From: Euonymus europaeus
Lineage: Eukaryota > Streptophyta > Magnoliopsida > Celastrales > Celastraceae
Reading direction: 5' to 3'
DNA: 64,000 nucleotides
Assembly (NCBI GenBank): GCA_963580455.1
Contig: OY756969.1
Span: 19,688,760 to 19,752,759 of the forward strand
The position numbers were made by a program, and so were the translations under genes. This document shows, one piece after another, positions 1 to 11,422 of this stretch; positions within the stretch are counted from its first letter, which is position 1, and every line of letters starts with the position of its first letter. The notes beneath the pieces are model-generated. The model saw only the letters and a program-made list of their open reading frames with translations. It did not search any database and was not told the origin of the DNA.

Positions 1-909
1 TTATGACAAATTTGCCCTTATACCTAATTAACAAATTTCAGTTTTTCGAACTGATACTATTCACGTCAAGCTTAGCCTCCGGAACTTACGTTTCTTCATT
101 CAAAAAAAATCATTATCACACCTTCGATTTTGTTCGACTACAACTTCTGATTGATTCTTTGGTTGAAATAGGTAATAATAAGATTTTATTCATTCGATTA
201 CAACTATTGATTGCATCTCATTTTGTAGCTACTTTTTTAGAGGATTTTTGTTGATCATGAGTTTTTCAGCTTTGAACTATCTCAATTTACCATTCGATGT
301 TTTGATTTATTGTTTCTAGAGTATTTTCTTAGATCTGGGAGTATTCCTTATGTTTAATTCAAATGATTTTGTTCATACTATTTTAGAGGATTGTTTTGAT
401 TATGAGCTTTTGAGTTTCAAGCTTTCTCAATTTATCATTTAATGTCTTCAATTTTTATTTCTGGGGTATTTTCGTAGACCTAGGAGTATTTTTTTTAATA
501 TGTTTAATGAAATGATTTTGTTGTTACTGTTTCAGAGGATTTTTGTTGATTATTAGTTTTTGAGTTTCGATGTATCTTAATTTTTCATTCCATGTTTTGA
601 TTTGTTATTTCTAGATTTTTTTTAGATCTAGGAGTATTTTTATGTTTAATTCAAATGATTTTGTTTATGATTTATGTTAATTCACTTATTATGTTAGTTA
701 ACTTGATTTCACCATTAATGATGAATTTTATTTCGTTTTAGTATTAGTTAATGATTTTTGTTATCTCTTTCTGTTTGATTTGTGTATGGTTTATGGTATT
801 GCTACTGTTACCTATTTCCTCTGTTTTTAGTTTAGTTTCAGAGGATTTTATATTTATATATTTTCTGATTTTGATTTTACAATGAATTTTCTCATTTATA
901 GGTTTTGCT
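1..909. other. MULE left terminal region and transposase leader
   Basis: No convincing coding sequence. It begins inside a terminal inverted repeat (CAAATTTGCCCTTAT also occurs inverted near 11310-11330) and continues as T-rich DNA. Copies of the dispersed motif TTCAGAGGATTT or close variants lie near 236, 384, 531 and 839. The stretch just before the ATG at 910 ends in TTTATAGG, which could be an intron acceptor of a leader intron. Confidence 0.5.
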
Positions 910-3247
910 ATGTCTGAAGTGATCCTGTTCATTTGTAAATATGGCAATCAAACTGCCATTAAGAGGCTTCCAGAACCTTTTTCGAATGATTTATTGGTTG
1001 AATTTGTACGTCAAAAGTGGTTTGAGTTATCTCATTCCATTGTGAAATTTTCATATTCTATACCTGGTCATACTAGTTGTATCATGGAGAATGATGAGGA
1101 TATGCAGAATATGTTATATTTGGTTCGTCCTAGTGGTTTTGATCGTGTTGAGGTTGTTGTTAATGCTAGTGGTCCATTGTTACTTGAAGAAACAGCAAGT
1201 TCTGAAATTATACATGCAAATTCATTGATTGATTTACAATTTTCAGTGTCTAATGAGAATGACTTACTTTTGAAGTTTTGTGGCCATCATGAGATGGATT
1301 TGTTAGGTTCTAGTTGGGCAAATGTAGTTAGGGAGGTTGGTCAAGCTTTTGAAGATGACATTTCTGGATTCCTTAATACTTTAGCAAAGTATGCAGTTGA
1401 GGTTGGTTTCAAGTATGAATATGTCAAGAATGATAAGGAGACGGTCACTGCAAAATGTAGTTTAAAGAATCAAAAGGGTGCTTGTGGCGGATTTATGCAT
1501 CGGTTGATAAGTCAAATGGATATGTATATATTAGAACCTTGAATAATGTTCATACATGTGGTGTTGTTGTGAGGACCTCTAAAAATTCAAGGATGAGTTC
1601 TGAAGTTGTTTCTAAACTAATATTTGAAAAAGTTCGTAGAAAGCCTTTAATACGTCCGATTGATGTTGTTCATGATTTTATGACAAACTACGGTCTTGAA
1701 ATTAGTTATCATGTTGCTTGGTCTACTGTAGAAAAAGCTAAGAAGGAAAATTTTGGAGATATTGCTTCATCATTTGATCAATTGCGCTGGTATTTTGACC
1801 AAGCAGCTCGTATGGATCCGACAAGTCATTTTTCTATTGTTTGTGACCGTGTTACTGGACAATTTCAGAGGTGTTTTATTGAATTTGGTGCATGTTGCAG
1901 GGGCTTTAACTACTGTCGTCCAATGCTGTTTTTGGATAGTACATTTTTGAAATGCAAGTATAAGGGTAACCTTCTAGTTGCTACCGGTAAAGATGGCAAC
2001 CAAGGTTAGTAATTCATTTCTTACATCAAATTATTTAAATTGTGTACTTTTTATGTTTTTTATAATTTTTCCTATATTCATTAAGTTTTTAATCTTTTTT
2101 ACAAAGTAGTCATCATTTTAAATCTGTTTTGTGCAGTTTTCAGAGGATTTCTGTATGTTTCAGTGGATTTTTGATTATGAGTTGATTCCCTTCTTTATTT
2201 TTTTTGTAGGTCTATTTCCTGTTGCATTTGAAATTGTTCGCTCTAAGGATATGGAAAATTGGTCATGGTTTCTTGAAAAATTGGCTGCAGTTTTGTCGAA
2301 CCATGTTATTACTTTCATTTCTGACCGAAATAAAGGGCTGATTGCAGGGGTGAAGAAAGTTTTTCCATCTGGTTTTCATTGATTTTGCCTCCAGCATCTA
2401 AAAAATAATTTGAAGGATAAGCTGAGGGATTCGACCAATGTATTTAGGGAGGGTGGTTTATAAGTTTTGTGAATGTGCCTATGCGCCAACAAATGAGTTG
2501 TTTCATATGAAGTTAGTGGATTTGAAGAATGAGGGCGGGAGAAGAGTAGAGGATTTTCTGAATGATATTCCTTTTGAGAATTGGAGTAATGCTTATTTTA
2601 TGGGTATGCATTATGGAGAGATGTGTTCCAATGCTTTCGAGTCATTTAACTCTCAAATTCGAGATTATCGCCATTTACCAATCACCGATTTGATTGATTG
2701 AATTAGATTGATGCTTATGAATCAAATGTCTAGTAGGAAAGCTGCTGCCTTGAAGTGGACATCGGTGTTGTGTACTGAAATGGAGAAAAGATATAACATT
2801 GGCTTGAAAGTGAGTTGTGCTTGGGTTGTGAGCTCATCCAGTGATCATATTTTTGAGGTTCATTCGCATCCTTCTATGGTGGTTGATATTGCTTTACATA
2901 CATGCTCTTGCGGTCATTGGCAACACAATGGTTTTTCATGTTCACATGTCATAGCAGCTTTACATAAGAGCACTGATAAGCCTTTTGATTTTGTAGACAG
3001 CTATTTTCATGCTTAATCTTATACCCAATGTTACTCCATTCCTATTTGCCCTGTCTCAACTTTTGGCAAGCCAGATTTTAGACTTGTAAATCCTGTTGTG
3101 CTCCCTCCTTTGTGTAAGAAGCAGCCTGGTAGGCTAAGGAAGAAGAGGATTCCTTCACGTGGAGAGTTTATTTCCAAGAGAATTAGGTGTGGCAGATGTG
3201 GTTGTTTTGCTAATCATAATAGGAGATCTTGTACTGCAGAGATTTGA
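910..3247 (+). pseudogene. MuDR-type MULE transposase, disrupted
   Basis: Would catalyse cut-and-paste transposition of the element in the nucleus. Reading from the ATG at 910: an N-terminal ubiquitin/PB1-like segment, a MuDR DNA-binding domain, then the MULE RNase-H-like core. The likely DDE residues are D near 1935 (FLDSTFLK), D at 2323 (ISDRNKGL) and E at 2639 (NAFESFN). A SWIM zinc finger follows at about 2903-2965 (CSCGHWQHNGFSCSHV), and a CCHC-like knuckle near 3188-3232. Breaks: a one-base frameshift near 1485 (normal WRIYAS continues in another frame), a TGA after FH at about 2380, TGA at 2699 and TAA at 3014. The reading frame resumes after each stop, so these are nonsense changes, not real ends. 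A 205-bp GT-AG intron splits the core. Length and domain order are otherwise complete. Confidence 0.85.
2005..2209 (+). other. Intron inside the MULE transposase
   Basis: Donor CAAG|GTTAGT and acceptor TTTTTTTTGTAG|GTC restore the reading frame across the family signature GNQGLFPVAFEIV. The intron contains two copies of the element's dispersed motif (TTTTCAGAGGATTTC near 2138 and TTTCAGTGGATTTTT near 2159). Confidence 0.8.
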
Positions 3248-3739
3248 CTCATTTTTTTAGATTTAATTTTCAAAAACTGTGAACTATTGTTCTGGATATG
3301 AATTGCATCTGGTTATATTTCAGAGGATATTTGTAATTTTACATTTTTCTTACATGATTTTATCATTTTTAAGGTAATTTTTTGTGTGGAATGTTGATGT
3401 TTACTGATTTAAATGCTAATTATTTCAATTTTTATTATTTGTGTATGTAGAAGTCATTGACATGCCATTTGTGCTAGAGCTACATATTTCAGAGGATTTC
3501 TGTCAAGTACAAATTATTTGTGTGAATTACAATTGATTTTTAAGAATTCTATAGGAATTTTATACATAACAGTATTACAGAATTCATCATGTTAAAAAAC
3601 TCCAATTCAAAAGTTTCTATGATCCCGAGCTTTCCAAAAAAAAGGAAAAAACAGAGGATAATTATAAAATTATAATTTCCAAGAGTTCATGAGATTTATA
3701 AGAAATTCGGAGGATTTATCCATTACACAAGTCTATTAC
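3248..3739. other. MULE spacer downstream of the transposase
   Basis: Non-coding and AT-rich. It holds further copies of the dispersed motif (ATTTCAGAGGAT near 3320, ATTTCAGAGGATTTC near 3486, weaker ones near 3650 and 3708). No open frame with family features is seen. It leads directly into the telomere-like array. Confidence 0.6.
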
Positions 3740-5450
3740 AGTTTAGTGAATCCGTTTCCCGTAGGGTTTAACATTTATGTTTTTAGTTACAGCAAGGAAA
3801 TCTGATACACGAACCCGTTAGGGTTCTATGGTTTAGGGCTTAAAATTTAGGGTTTATGTGTTAAATAGGGTTTAGGGTTTAGGTTATATACGATTTAGAT
3901 TTTATGGTAATCCAATACACGAGCCTGTTAGGGTTTAGCGAATCCGTTCCCCTTAGGTTTTAACACTTAGGGTTTAGGTTACAGCATGATAATCCAATAT
4001 ACAAGCCCGTTAGGGTTTAGCGAATCCGTTCCCTTTGGCGTTTAACACTTAGGGTTTAGGTTACAACATCGTAATCCGATTCACGAGCCGTTAGGGTTTT
4101 GCGAATCCGTTCCCCTTAGGGATTTAGATTTTAGGGTTTAGTGTTTAGGGTTTAGGGTTAAGCATGGAAATCCAATACACGAGTCCGTTAGGGTTTAGCG
4201 AATCCGTTCCCCTTAGGGTTTAGATTTTAGGGTTTAGGTTACATCATGGTAATCCGATACACGAGCCCGTTAGGGTTTAGCGAATCCGTTCCCCTTAGGA
4301 ATTTAGATTTTAGGATTTATTGTTTAGGGTTTTAGTTTTAGGGTTTAGCATGGAAATTCGATACACGAGCCCGTTAGGGTTGAGCGAATTCGTTCCTTGT
4401 TAGGGTTTAGATTTTAGGGTTTATGTTACGACATGGTAATTCGATACACGAGCCCGTTACGGTTTAGCGAATCCGTTCCCCTTAAGGATTTAGATTTTAG
4501 GGTTTAGAGTTTTAGTTTTAGGGTTTAAGGTTTAGAATGGAAATTCGATACACGAGCACGTTAGTGTTTAGCGAATTCATTCCCCTTAGGGTTTGGATTT
4601 TAGGGTTTAGGTTACAACATGATAATCTGATACACGAGCCTATTAGGGTTTAGCGAATCCGTTCCGCTTAGGGATTTAGATTTTAGGGTTTAGTGTTTAG
4701 GGTTTAGGGTTTTTGTTTTAGGGTTTAGGGTTTAGCATGGAAATCCGATACACGAGCCCGTTATGGTTTAGCGAATCCGTTCCACTTAGGGTTTAGTTTT
4801 AGGGTTTAGGGTTTGGCATGGAAATCCGATACAAGAGCCCGTTAGGGTTTAGCGAATCAGTTCCCCTTAGGGATTTAGATTTTAGGGTTTAGCATGGAAA
4901 TCCGATACACGAGTCCGTTAGGGTTTATCGAATTCGTTCCCCTTAGGGTTTAGATTTTAGGGTTTAGGTTAGAACATGGTAATCCGATACACGTGCCCGT
5001 TAGTGTTTAGCGAATCCGTTCCCCTTATGGATTTAGATTTTAGGGTTTAGTGTTTAGGGTTTTGGGTTTTAGTTTTAGGGTTTAGCACGGAAATCCGATA
5101 CACGAGCTTGTTAGGATTTAGCGAATCTGTTCACCTTAGGGTTTAATTTTTGGGGTTTAGTTTATAACATGGAAATCCAATATATGAGTCCGTTAGGGTT
5201 TAGCGAATACGTTCCTCTTGGGGTTTAACATTTAGGATTTTTGTTACAACATGGTATTAGGGTTTAAGGTTTATATATATTTATGGTTTAGGATTTTGGT
5301 GTTAAATATGGAGATGGTTTAAGGTTTTAGGTGCGGAGGGTGTTGGGTAAATAGGCTTTAGAGTATGATTTTATGGTTAATAAAGTTTATTTAGGGTTTA
5401 TGGTGTTTGTCTTATTTAGGGTTTATGTAAGTTCTAGTTTTAGGGTTTAA
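3740..5450 (+). repeat. Telomere-motif minisatellite with alternating monomers
   Basis: Dense TTTAGGG-type motifs (plant telomere repeat) are embedded in a longer unit. Each unit carries CGATACACGAGCCCGTTAGG, then GCGAATCCGTTCCCCTTAGG, then a variable TTAGGG-rich tail. I count about 16 units; the CACGAG block recurs near 3801, 3912, 3993, 4076, 4169, 4253, 4358, 4440, 4545, 4627, 4744, 4827, 4898, 4983, 5094 and 5172. Spacing largely alternates between about 83 bp (tail GGTTACAACATGGTAATC) and 93-117 bp (tail TTTAGCATGGAAATC), giving a two-monomer higher-order repeat of about 187 bp. The array sits between the 3' ends of the MULE's two genes; after 5260 it degenerates. Confidence 0.85.
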
Positions 5451-5922
5451 TATTGTTATTTGCTTTGGAATAATGTTATTGTTCTTGATTTGATTGCCAA
5501 TTATTTCAAATTTATGCTTATTGTTTGTAGAAGTCATTGGTAGGTTGGTAATGCATATTTCAGAGGATTTATATGAAATGCAGAGGATTTCTAATAAATT
5601 CAGAGGATTTCTAATAAATTCAGAGTATTTCTATTAAATTCAGAGGATTCCTATCAATTCCAGAATTTTTTTGCAAATTCAAATGATATATTTGATTTAC
5701 AGAGGATTTTTTGGAATTCTAGAGTATTTATAGAATTACTGAACTAATACCATGTCAACATATGTAAAGTAATAGCATCGCTGTTTGGTATCATTTCATA
5801 ACAGTAGTAATGTATGATTCGACTTATCGAAAATGTTTAAATCCACAAAATGAGTTATATTCAACCATTCAGATACTCAACCCCAAAATGATATGTCATC
5901 ATCAATTTGGTTAAAACTTTCA
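5451..5922. other. Spacer with a cluster of CAGAGGATTT motifs
   Basis: Non-coding. Between about 5555 and 5720 the motif CAGAGGATTTCTAATAAATT and variants recur head to tail, roughly every 18-24 bp, as a small degenerate tandem cluster. The rest shows no gene features. It lies just past the stop of the minus-strand protease gene. Confidence 0.65.
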
Positions 5923-8900
5923 TCATATCCATGCTCTTCCGCTTTCCAACATGAATTCATGCACAATTTTGGCTCTTTGAGTGCTTAAATCTGTAGGAGT
6001 CACCCTTGTTGGGATATCTTCGCCTTTGAAAATACACTCCATGATTAAGCAGCAGATTGTGCCACAATCAACTTTGCATAATTCAGTTTAGAAATTGATT
6101 AGTATTATAATTTACAGCCTATATGTTATTGTTTGAAATGTTTGACTAATATACTTACGATGATGCAGGTTGTTGTGGTGTTTCCCACATTGTTCGCAGA
6201 GGTAATTTCTTTTTTTTGCTTTTTGTTGAATCCCATAATGTATTGTAGTAATCAATCTGCAGATGCATAAGCAGTTCATATTATAAGTTAAAAATAGATA
6301 ATAGTAGGGTTTAATGATATAGTAACATTATTTAATCATCTCACAATTGCTTGTGCATCCTTTCTATATGGGTCTCTACTATTTTTGTTCCTTGGCAGAA
6401 TTGAATTATAATGTCGCCAAATTTCTTCTCCGCGGTCCAGTTCAAGTAGTGTCCAATGGCTTCCTGAGTTTTTGCGTCCGCTGGAATGTAATGGTATGAT
6501 CAAGCTGTTATCAGCATCCACGTCTTCCCTCAATTTGGGTTCCACAAACACTTTCAAGAATTTATCATCTTTCATCCTCAGGTATTCCTTTTATCAAATC
6601 ATATATATGTGAATTAGTTGTTATTATACAAGCAATAAAATCAAATAAGAAACAGTAATTACATACTAACCATAACTGAACTTGTAATGACTAGTGGCGT
6701 GCTGTTGCTGAACAATGAAAATTAGGGGGCTGCTTTATGCTTTTGTGTTAAGATCTCGGCATATCCATCAATTATCTGAAAATAAATTAGTATGATTATT
6801 AATATGTGTCATAAAAATCAGAGAACTTTTAAGATTCAGTGGAATTTTTGGATTCAGAGGAAATCATGGGATTCAAAGGAAACTATGATCTCAAAAATAA
6901 ATTACTATGTTTATTAAAATTATTGTTCATAAGAACCATATGAACTTATAATATTCAGTATAAATTATATGATTAGGAGGGAATTATTTGATTTAGAGGA
7001 AATCATGGGATTCAGAGGAAATTGACATACACTGTTTGTAAATTCGTCATTTGTCCTCAGCATATTGATGTCGTGGAGCGTTACTACTGTGCGATCTGAC
7101 CAGATTATTGCAATGCATTTAAAAAAATTGTAGTTAATAGCAATTCTATACGAATGAAAACTTAAATCGATATATATCAAATTCAGTGTTATTACCCCAT
7201 TCCTGTCTTTCTTCGATTTCATTGAGAAATTTTGCAGCATTATCATTTAGAACAACTGAAACAATTTCACCTTCAATAGCTGTTTCGAGTATTGTTGTCT
7301 TTCTCTTCTTGGCAACATTTTCAAGATTTGGGACGAAATCATCAACATCAATGATTTTGTCCTCATTTTCATCTCCATCCTTCAACATTCATTTCTTCGC
7401 TTTTTGCTTTCCTATATTCTTTTTCTTTTTCAGATCATACTCAAAGTCAGGATCTTTAGTCCCTACTCTTGATCTTGTTTTTATATTTCTCACAAGTGTT
7501 CAAGTTCTTGCCCTCGGTCGTGGAGATTGATTATGCAGTTCCTCCTTTGTTGTTGTTGCTGCTTCTTTTTTAGGAGGAGATTCTGTCATATCTACTAATT
7601 CAGCCTTCAACTTTCTATTTTTCTCCTTTTTTGATTGCAACTTCATTTTCAGAGTTTTGTTATCATTTCTTGATTCTTCTAATTCTGCTTTTAACTTCTT
7701 CTTTTTCTCCTTAGTTTTTTCCCTTTTTGCATGAATCTTCACATTACTGTCATTTTTTTTTGCCAATGCTGCAATCTTTTCTTCCAGCTATTCTAGTAGG
7801 TCACTGTTGTTTTCTCATAGATTCAGAATTTGAGTTTGGTATCCCTTCATTTCCTTCTCCAGGATTTCAAACCTTTCTCTTGTAATTTCCAGTTCTTTTT
7901 CAAGTGCATCAATGACATCTTTATTTTCTGCATTTTGCTCGTTGTTGCCATTTCTTTCTGCTAGTTCTGCGACCTTTTCCTCCAGCTGGTTCACTAGATC
8001 ATTGTTTTCTTCTTTTAGTTTCAGAATCTGTGCTTGATATCCCTCTATTTCCTTCTCCAAGGTTTTAACCCTTTCTCTGGTATTTTCTGGTTCTCTGTTT
8101 AGTGAATCGATGTCCTCTTTCTCTTTTGTAGTTTGCTCATTGTTTATGTCTGGCTATAATTCAATGCTCAATACTATTGGCACATCAATGAATGCGGTAT
8201 GATCATCAATATTAAGCATCAGCTGATCTTCATTGCTCTTGTTCATATTCTTCATGTTACTCACTTGATCAATGATAATATTCTCATTGTCGACATTTGG
8301 ACGAACTGAGATTCTGTAGCTTTCACCATCATTATTGGATAATGATTGATACTCATCTGTTCCTTGTACGTCACTCATTGTCCTGCTAGAACTGACAGTT
8401 GTGTTTGAGTGTTTCACCTCGTTTGTTTCTTCTTCTGAATTTTCATTGTCACTACTGTTTCTTGATTCTTCACTTGAGCCTTTTTTTCATTTATTTCTTG
8501 TTGTTGTGCCTCTTCAAAATGTGGCTTCTCTTCCTCAGTTGGCACAAGGTCACCTTTAATAACCTGAATGATTAATTAAGTAGTTAGCTAGAGTGTATGA
8601 AATATGTATCATTCAGAGGAAATCTGGTTTAAACAGAGGAAATTGCTAATGATTTAAATAAAATCTTACATAAAGAAAGAGAATCTATCGAAATCATAAA
8701 ACAATAGTGTATATGAGTAGTGAGATGAATTTTACCTCATCTCTCTTCAGTTTATCCAGGATTTCCCTCTTGAAGTTCTTGTTAAAGAAATTAAGGTCCC
8801 ATTTTAGGAACCTTGGGAATTTTCCTTGATGCGATGGTGTTATTGTGGTGGTGTGCTCACAAAACCAATACTGAAAAGTGAAAAAATCATTGTAATTATT

Positions 8901-9750
8901 TTGATAATTGTAATTGAGTAGTAGATAGTAAAGTTTAATAGCATTGCTTACCAATAGTAGTGTCACACAACCAGTGACGTTTACAGGATTGTGTGTGTGC
9001 TTCCTGATTGATTCCATCAGGTTGTTCAGTATGGCTTTTGACCAATTGTAATCCATCATTCGTTCCAAATCTTCAATGTACTCCATGAAGCCCCATCCAA
9101 CAGTGTTTCCATTTATTGGGAAAAAAAGAGATTGGCACAAATAGAGTACTATCAGACGAACCATATCCATAATTTCTTCCCCAATGTTGCTTTCTATGAT
9201 TTTATCAATTTCTCTTCTTATATGTCCACCTCTGATTAGTTTGGTGCCAGCGAATCGTCTATTTATGAATTCTGAATTTGGTCTCTTTTGTAAGCCAAAC
9301 TAATTTCTTTATCTCCAGAACAAACACCAAAAATCAGAGTTACGTCGATCTCATTTAGCTTCAAATTGCTTCTTCCGATAACAAAAGCATCCTTTGCTGC
9401 ATCGTAGGTGCGAATTATATCCAATGTCGCGTCATCTGATTTGCTTATCTTAATGTCTGGTTGTTTCCCTATGAAATGTTTCATCAAATTCCAGAATGGA
9501 ATCTTCTTGAGCAACGTTTTGTGAGCATCCTTCAGCTCAAGGCTTGTTAGTAATGTCCTAACTGCACCAATGTTGGAGCGGAATTGTACTGTATAGTTCC
9601 CTTTCTCCCTTTGCTCCCTTGATGTTTTCCTTGATTTTTTTGGGATGTTCTTGACACCTATGAATTAAAACAAGATACGGTAGCATAAGTCTCATTAATG
9701 ATCAAAGATGTATTACGATTTTGGAATAAATTACCTCTTGTTTTTGCCAT
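5923..9750 (-). pseudogene. Ulp1-like cysteine protease / DUF1985 / coiled-coil gene of the MULE, disrupted
   Basis: Would be a SUMO-protease-like (peptidase C48) passenger protein. Order on the minus strand: ATG at 9750 in a 16-base exon (9735-9750), intron, exon from 9657; DUF1985-like region (9657-8735, e.g. FINRRFAGTKLIRGGHIRRE, GWGFMEYIEDLERM, YWFCEHT, FPRFLKWDL); acidic linker; coiled coil (about 8130-7500); Lys-rich segment; then the Ulp1 core. Core exons: 6671-6775, a segment at about 6336-6575 with HWTLLELD and HYNS, and the last exon 5923-6071 with DCGTICC, the expected nucleophile Cys. Stops at 8154, about 7812, 7779, 7500 and 7389 and several frameshifts (near 9270 and in an A/T homopolymer near 8483) break it; frames resume after each. 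A 42-residue coiled-coil block is duplicated (8060-7930 and 7857-7740). Activity is not expected from this copy. Confidence 0.75.
8565..8734 (-). other. Intron of the Ulp1-like gene carrying the dispersed motif
   Basis: On the minus strand the donor reads GATGAG|GTAAAATTC and the acceptor ATCATTCAG|GTTATT. Splicing joins DE to VIKGDLVP in frame. On the plus strand it contains ATTCAGAGGAAATC near 8613 and a second CAGAGGAAAT copy near 8634, showing that the motif family has spread into introns. Boundaries are good to a base or two. Confidence 0.55.
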
Positions 9751-10920
9751 TATATTTTCTGTCAAATTTTGCTTGCAGTATAAAATGCAAAAAAAAAAAC
9801 ATAATACAATTTCAGAGTTAGTCATAAAAAAACATTCATGGGAATATCATAATAGCAATTTATTTAGAGGAAATCCACAAATTTATAATAGCAATTTATT
9901 CAGAGTTATCCACAAAATTTTATGATTCAGTGGTAATCACAGTGATTCAGAGGAAATCCATATGTTTTAGAGGATATCTATCTGATTCAAAGGTAATCAT
10001 CCAAATTCAGATGGATTCTAACTGTTTCAGAGGAAATCCATATGTTTTAGAGGAAATCTACATGGTTCAGACTTCAAAGGAAATATAATTGTTTATAGTG
10101 GAAAACTATTGATTTCAAAGGAATTCACATGGTTTAAAAGAAATCACAATGATTCAGAGCAAATTTAATGGTTTCATAGTAATTGACATAATTCAGAGGA
10201 AATTTAAGCTTGCTTTATAGTTCTACTAGCTGATTTAGAGGTAATCTTGAGTTTCAGAGGAAATCCATATGATTCAAAGGTAAATGTATAGATTCAGAGT
10301 AAATCATATGAATTCAGATGAAATTATAACTTGAATCTGGAAAATCCATAATCAGTACAGAAAATTAATAAATTGAAACTAATTTAAATTGAAATAATAA
10401 ACAACAAATAATAATTACCAAACTTCATCAATTTATTAAGATGAAATTGTTAGTTAGAAGCTAAAATTACAGTCACATTTGATTAGAAGGAGGATATCTC
10501 AAATTCATGCTACAAATGAACAATAATCAGCATATTAAGTCCCATAAATTGAAACTAGAGTTACATCCAATATCTGAAACCCTATGGATTAAACAGAATA
10601 TAATTTCAGTTCTTAAATCTCTAAAATGTATGTTTTCAGTTCTTCATTTTGCCTAATTTGTTTCATTCAAAGATTCACAGGATAGTAAGTCTCAAAATAC
10701 TATTAAGATTACAAATCTCTATCCATTTCCTGTGAATCTTGATTCACATGAAATCTCATTATTTCAAATGAAAATGTAATAGATTCCGAGGAAATTACAT
10801 TTTTCAGAGGAAATCTAATTGTTTCAAACTAGAACTAGATTATTCAGAGGTAATCAATGTGGTTCAGAGGGAATTTAATTGTTTCAAATGGAATGTAGTG
10901 TACAAATCACAAAAGCAGCT
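9751..10920. repeat. Dispersed/tandem array of TTCAGAGGAAATC motifs
   Basis: Lies upstream of the Ulp1-like gene. From about 9862 to 10330, and again from 10745 to 10885, the motif GATTCAGAGGAAATC and one- or two-base variants (GGTAATC, GTTTCAGAGG, GATTTAGAGG) recur every 18-40 bp, all in the same orientation on the plus strand. About 25 copies are readable by eye. Units are too diverged and unevenly spaced to be a classic satellite. No coding frame runs through it. Confidence 0.75.
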
Positions 10921-11307
10921 ATTAAACTAATGGTCGTGCATAATACATGCAATCCAGCGTACTAAGGCAGAACAAATCAGAAATATAAGAAACATTTTTA
11001 AAAAACAAAAATGAAATTGATCCACAACAGCAACAAGATCTTCACAGCATATCACGCCCAAAAATAACTCCGATTCAGAGGATTTCAAGTTTGACTAAAA
11101 CGAGTTTTGGAGACATGAAATCTAAAACAAGTTTTGGAGACAAGAAAGCTGAAACGAGTTCGGAATCATACCGCGAGTACTACAGCTCTACAATGATGCT
11201 ACTGTTGCGACTTCTTCTCCGTCATAGTCGAAGTCGAGTTCGATGATCGTTATGGTTTTTTGTCTCTACGTTTTGATTTTGGGGGGAAAAAGATGGTTAT
11301 GGCTTAA
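10921..11307 (-). promoter_or_regulatory. Probable 5' leader/promoter side of the Ulp1-like gene
   Basis: Sits between the right terminus and the motif array, upstream of the minus-strand ATG at 9750. It contains a short GC-richer patch (11160-11260, with GAAGTCGAGTTCGATG) unlike its surroundings, a duplicated ACGAGTTTTGGAGACA-like phrase near 11100-11140 and one motif copy near 11073. No precise promoter element can be assigned. Confidence 0.3.
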
Positions 11308-11422
11308 TGGAATAAGGGCAATTTTTACCATAAATTTTTGAAGGACTTTATGGAATATTGGAAAGCTTGAGGTCTCTAATGGAATAAATAGTATCACTTA
11401 AGGATCTATGGGTAAATTTCCC
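11308..11422 (-). repeat. Right terminal inverted repeat of the MULE
   Basis: Read inward on the minus strand it starts GGGAAATTTACCCATAG, continues TGATACTATTTATTCC and CTCAAGCTTTCC, then AAAAATTGCCCTTAT. The left edge of the window contains GATACTATTCACGTCAAGCTT and AAATTTGCCCTTAT, consistent with a partial left copy. The exact outer boundary is inferred. Confidence 0.5.

Larger units (their letters stand above)
1..11422. mobile_element. Two-gene MULE (Mutator-like element), left end outside the window
   Basis: A DNA transposon of the Mutator superfamily. Seen: a MuDR-type transposase relic on + (910-3247) and a Ulp1-like protease relic on - (5923-9750), arranged convergently. The right end (11308-11422) reads inward as GGGAAATTTACCCATAG and later TGGTAAAAATTGCCCTTAT; the left edge of the window opens with TATGACAAATTTGCCCTTAT, so the left terminal repeat appears to be cut by the window edge. 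Plant MULEs that carry a Ulp1-like peptidase are known (Kaonashi/KI-MULE type); this element fits that group by gene content. The 9-11 bp target duplication cannot be checked because the left end is missing. Both genes are broken, so the copy is probably immobile unless helped in trans. Confidence 0.75.

Noticed and set aside
3740..5260. CRISPR-like repeat/spacer array
   Set aside because: The intervals between shared blocks are themselves repeats, the genome is a plant, and no cas genes occur.
3740..5450. A true chromosome end (telomere)
   Set aside because: The TTTAGGG motifs are degenerate, embedded in longer units with unique blocks, and flanked on both sides by MULE genes; it is an internal minisatellite.
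7186..7530. Open frame of 114 codons on the plus strand
   Set aside because: It is the antisense of the Ser/Lys-rich part of the Ulp1-like gene; composition is an artefact of the opposite strand.
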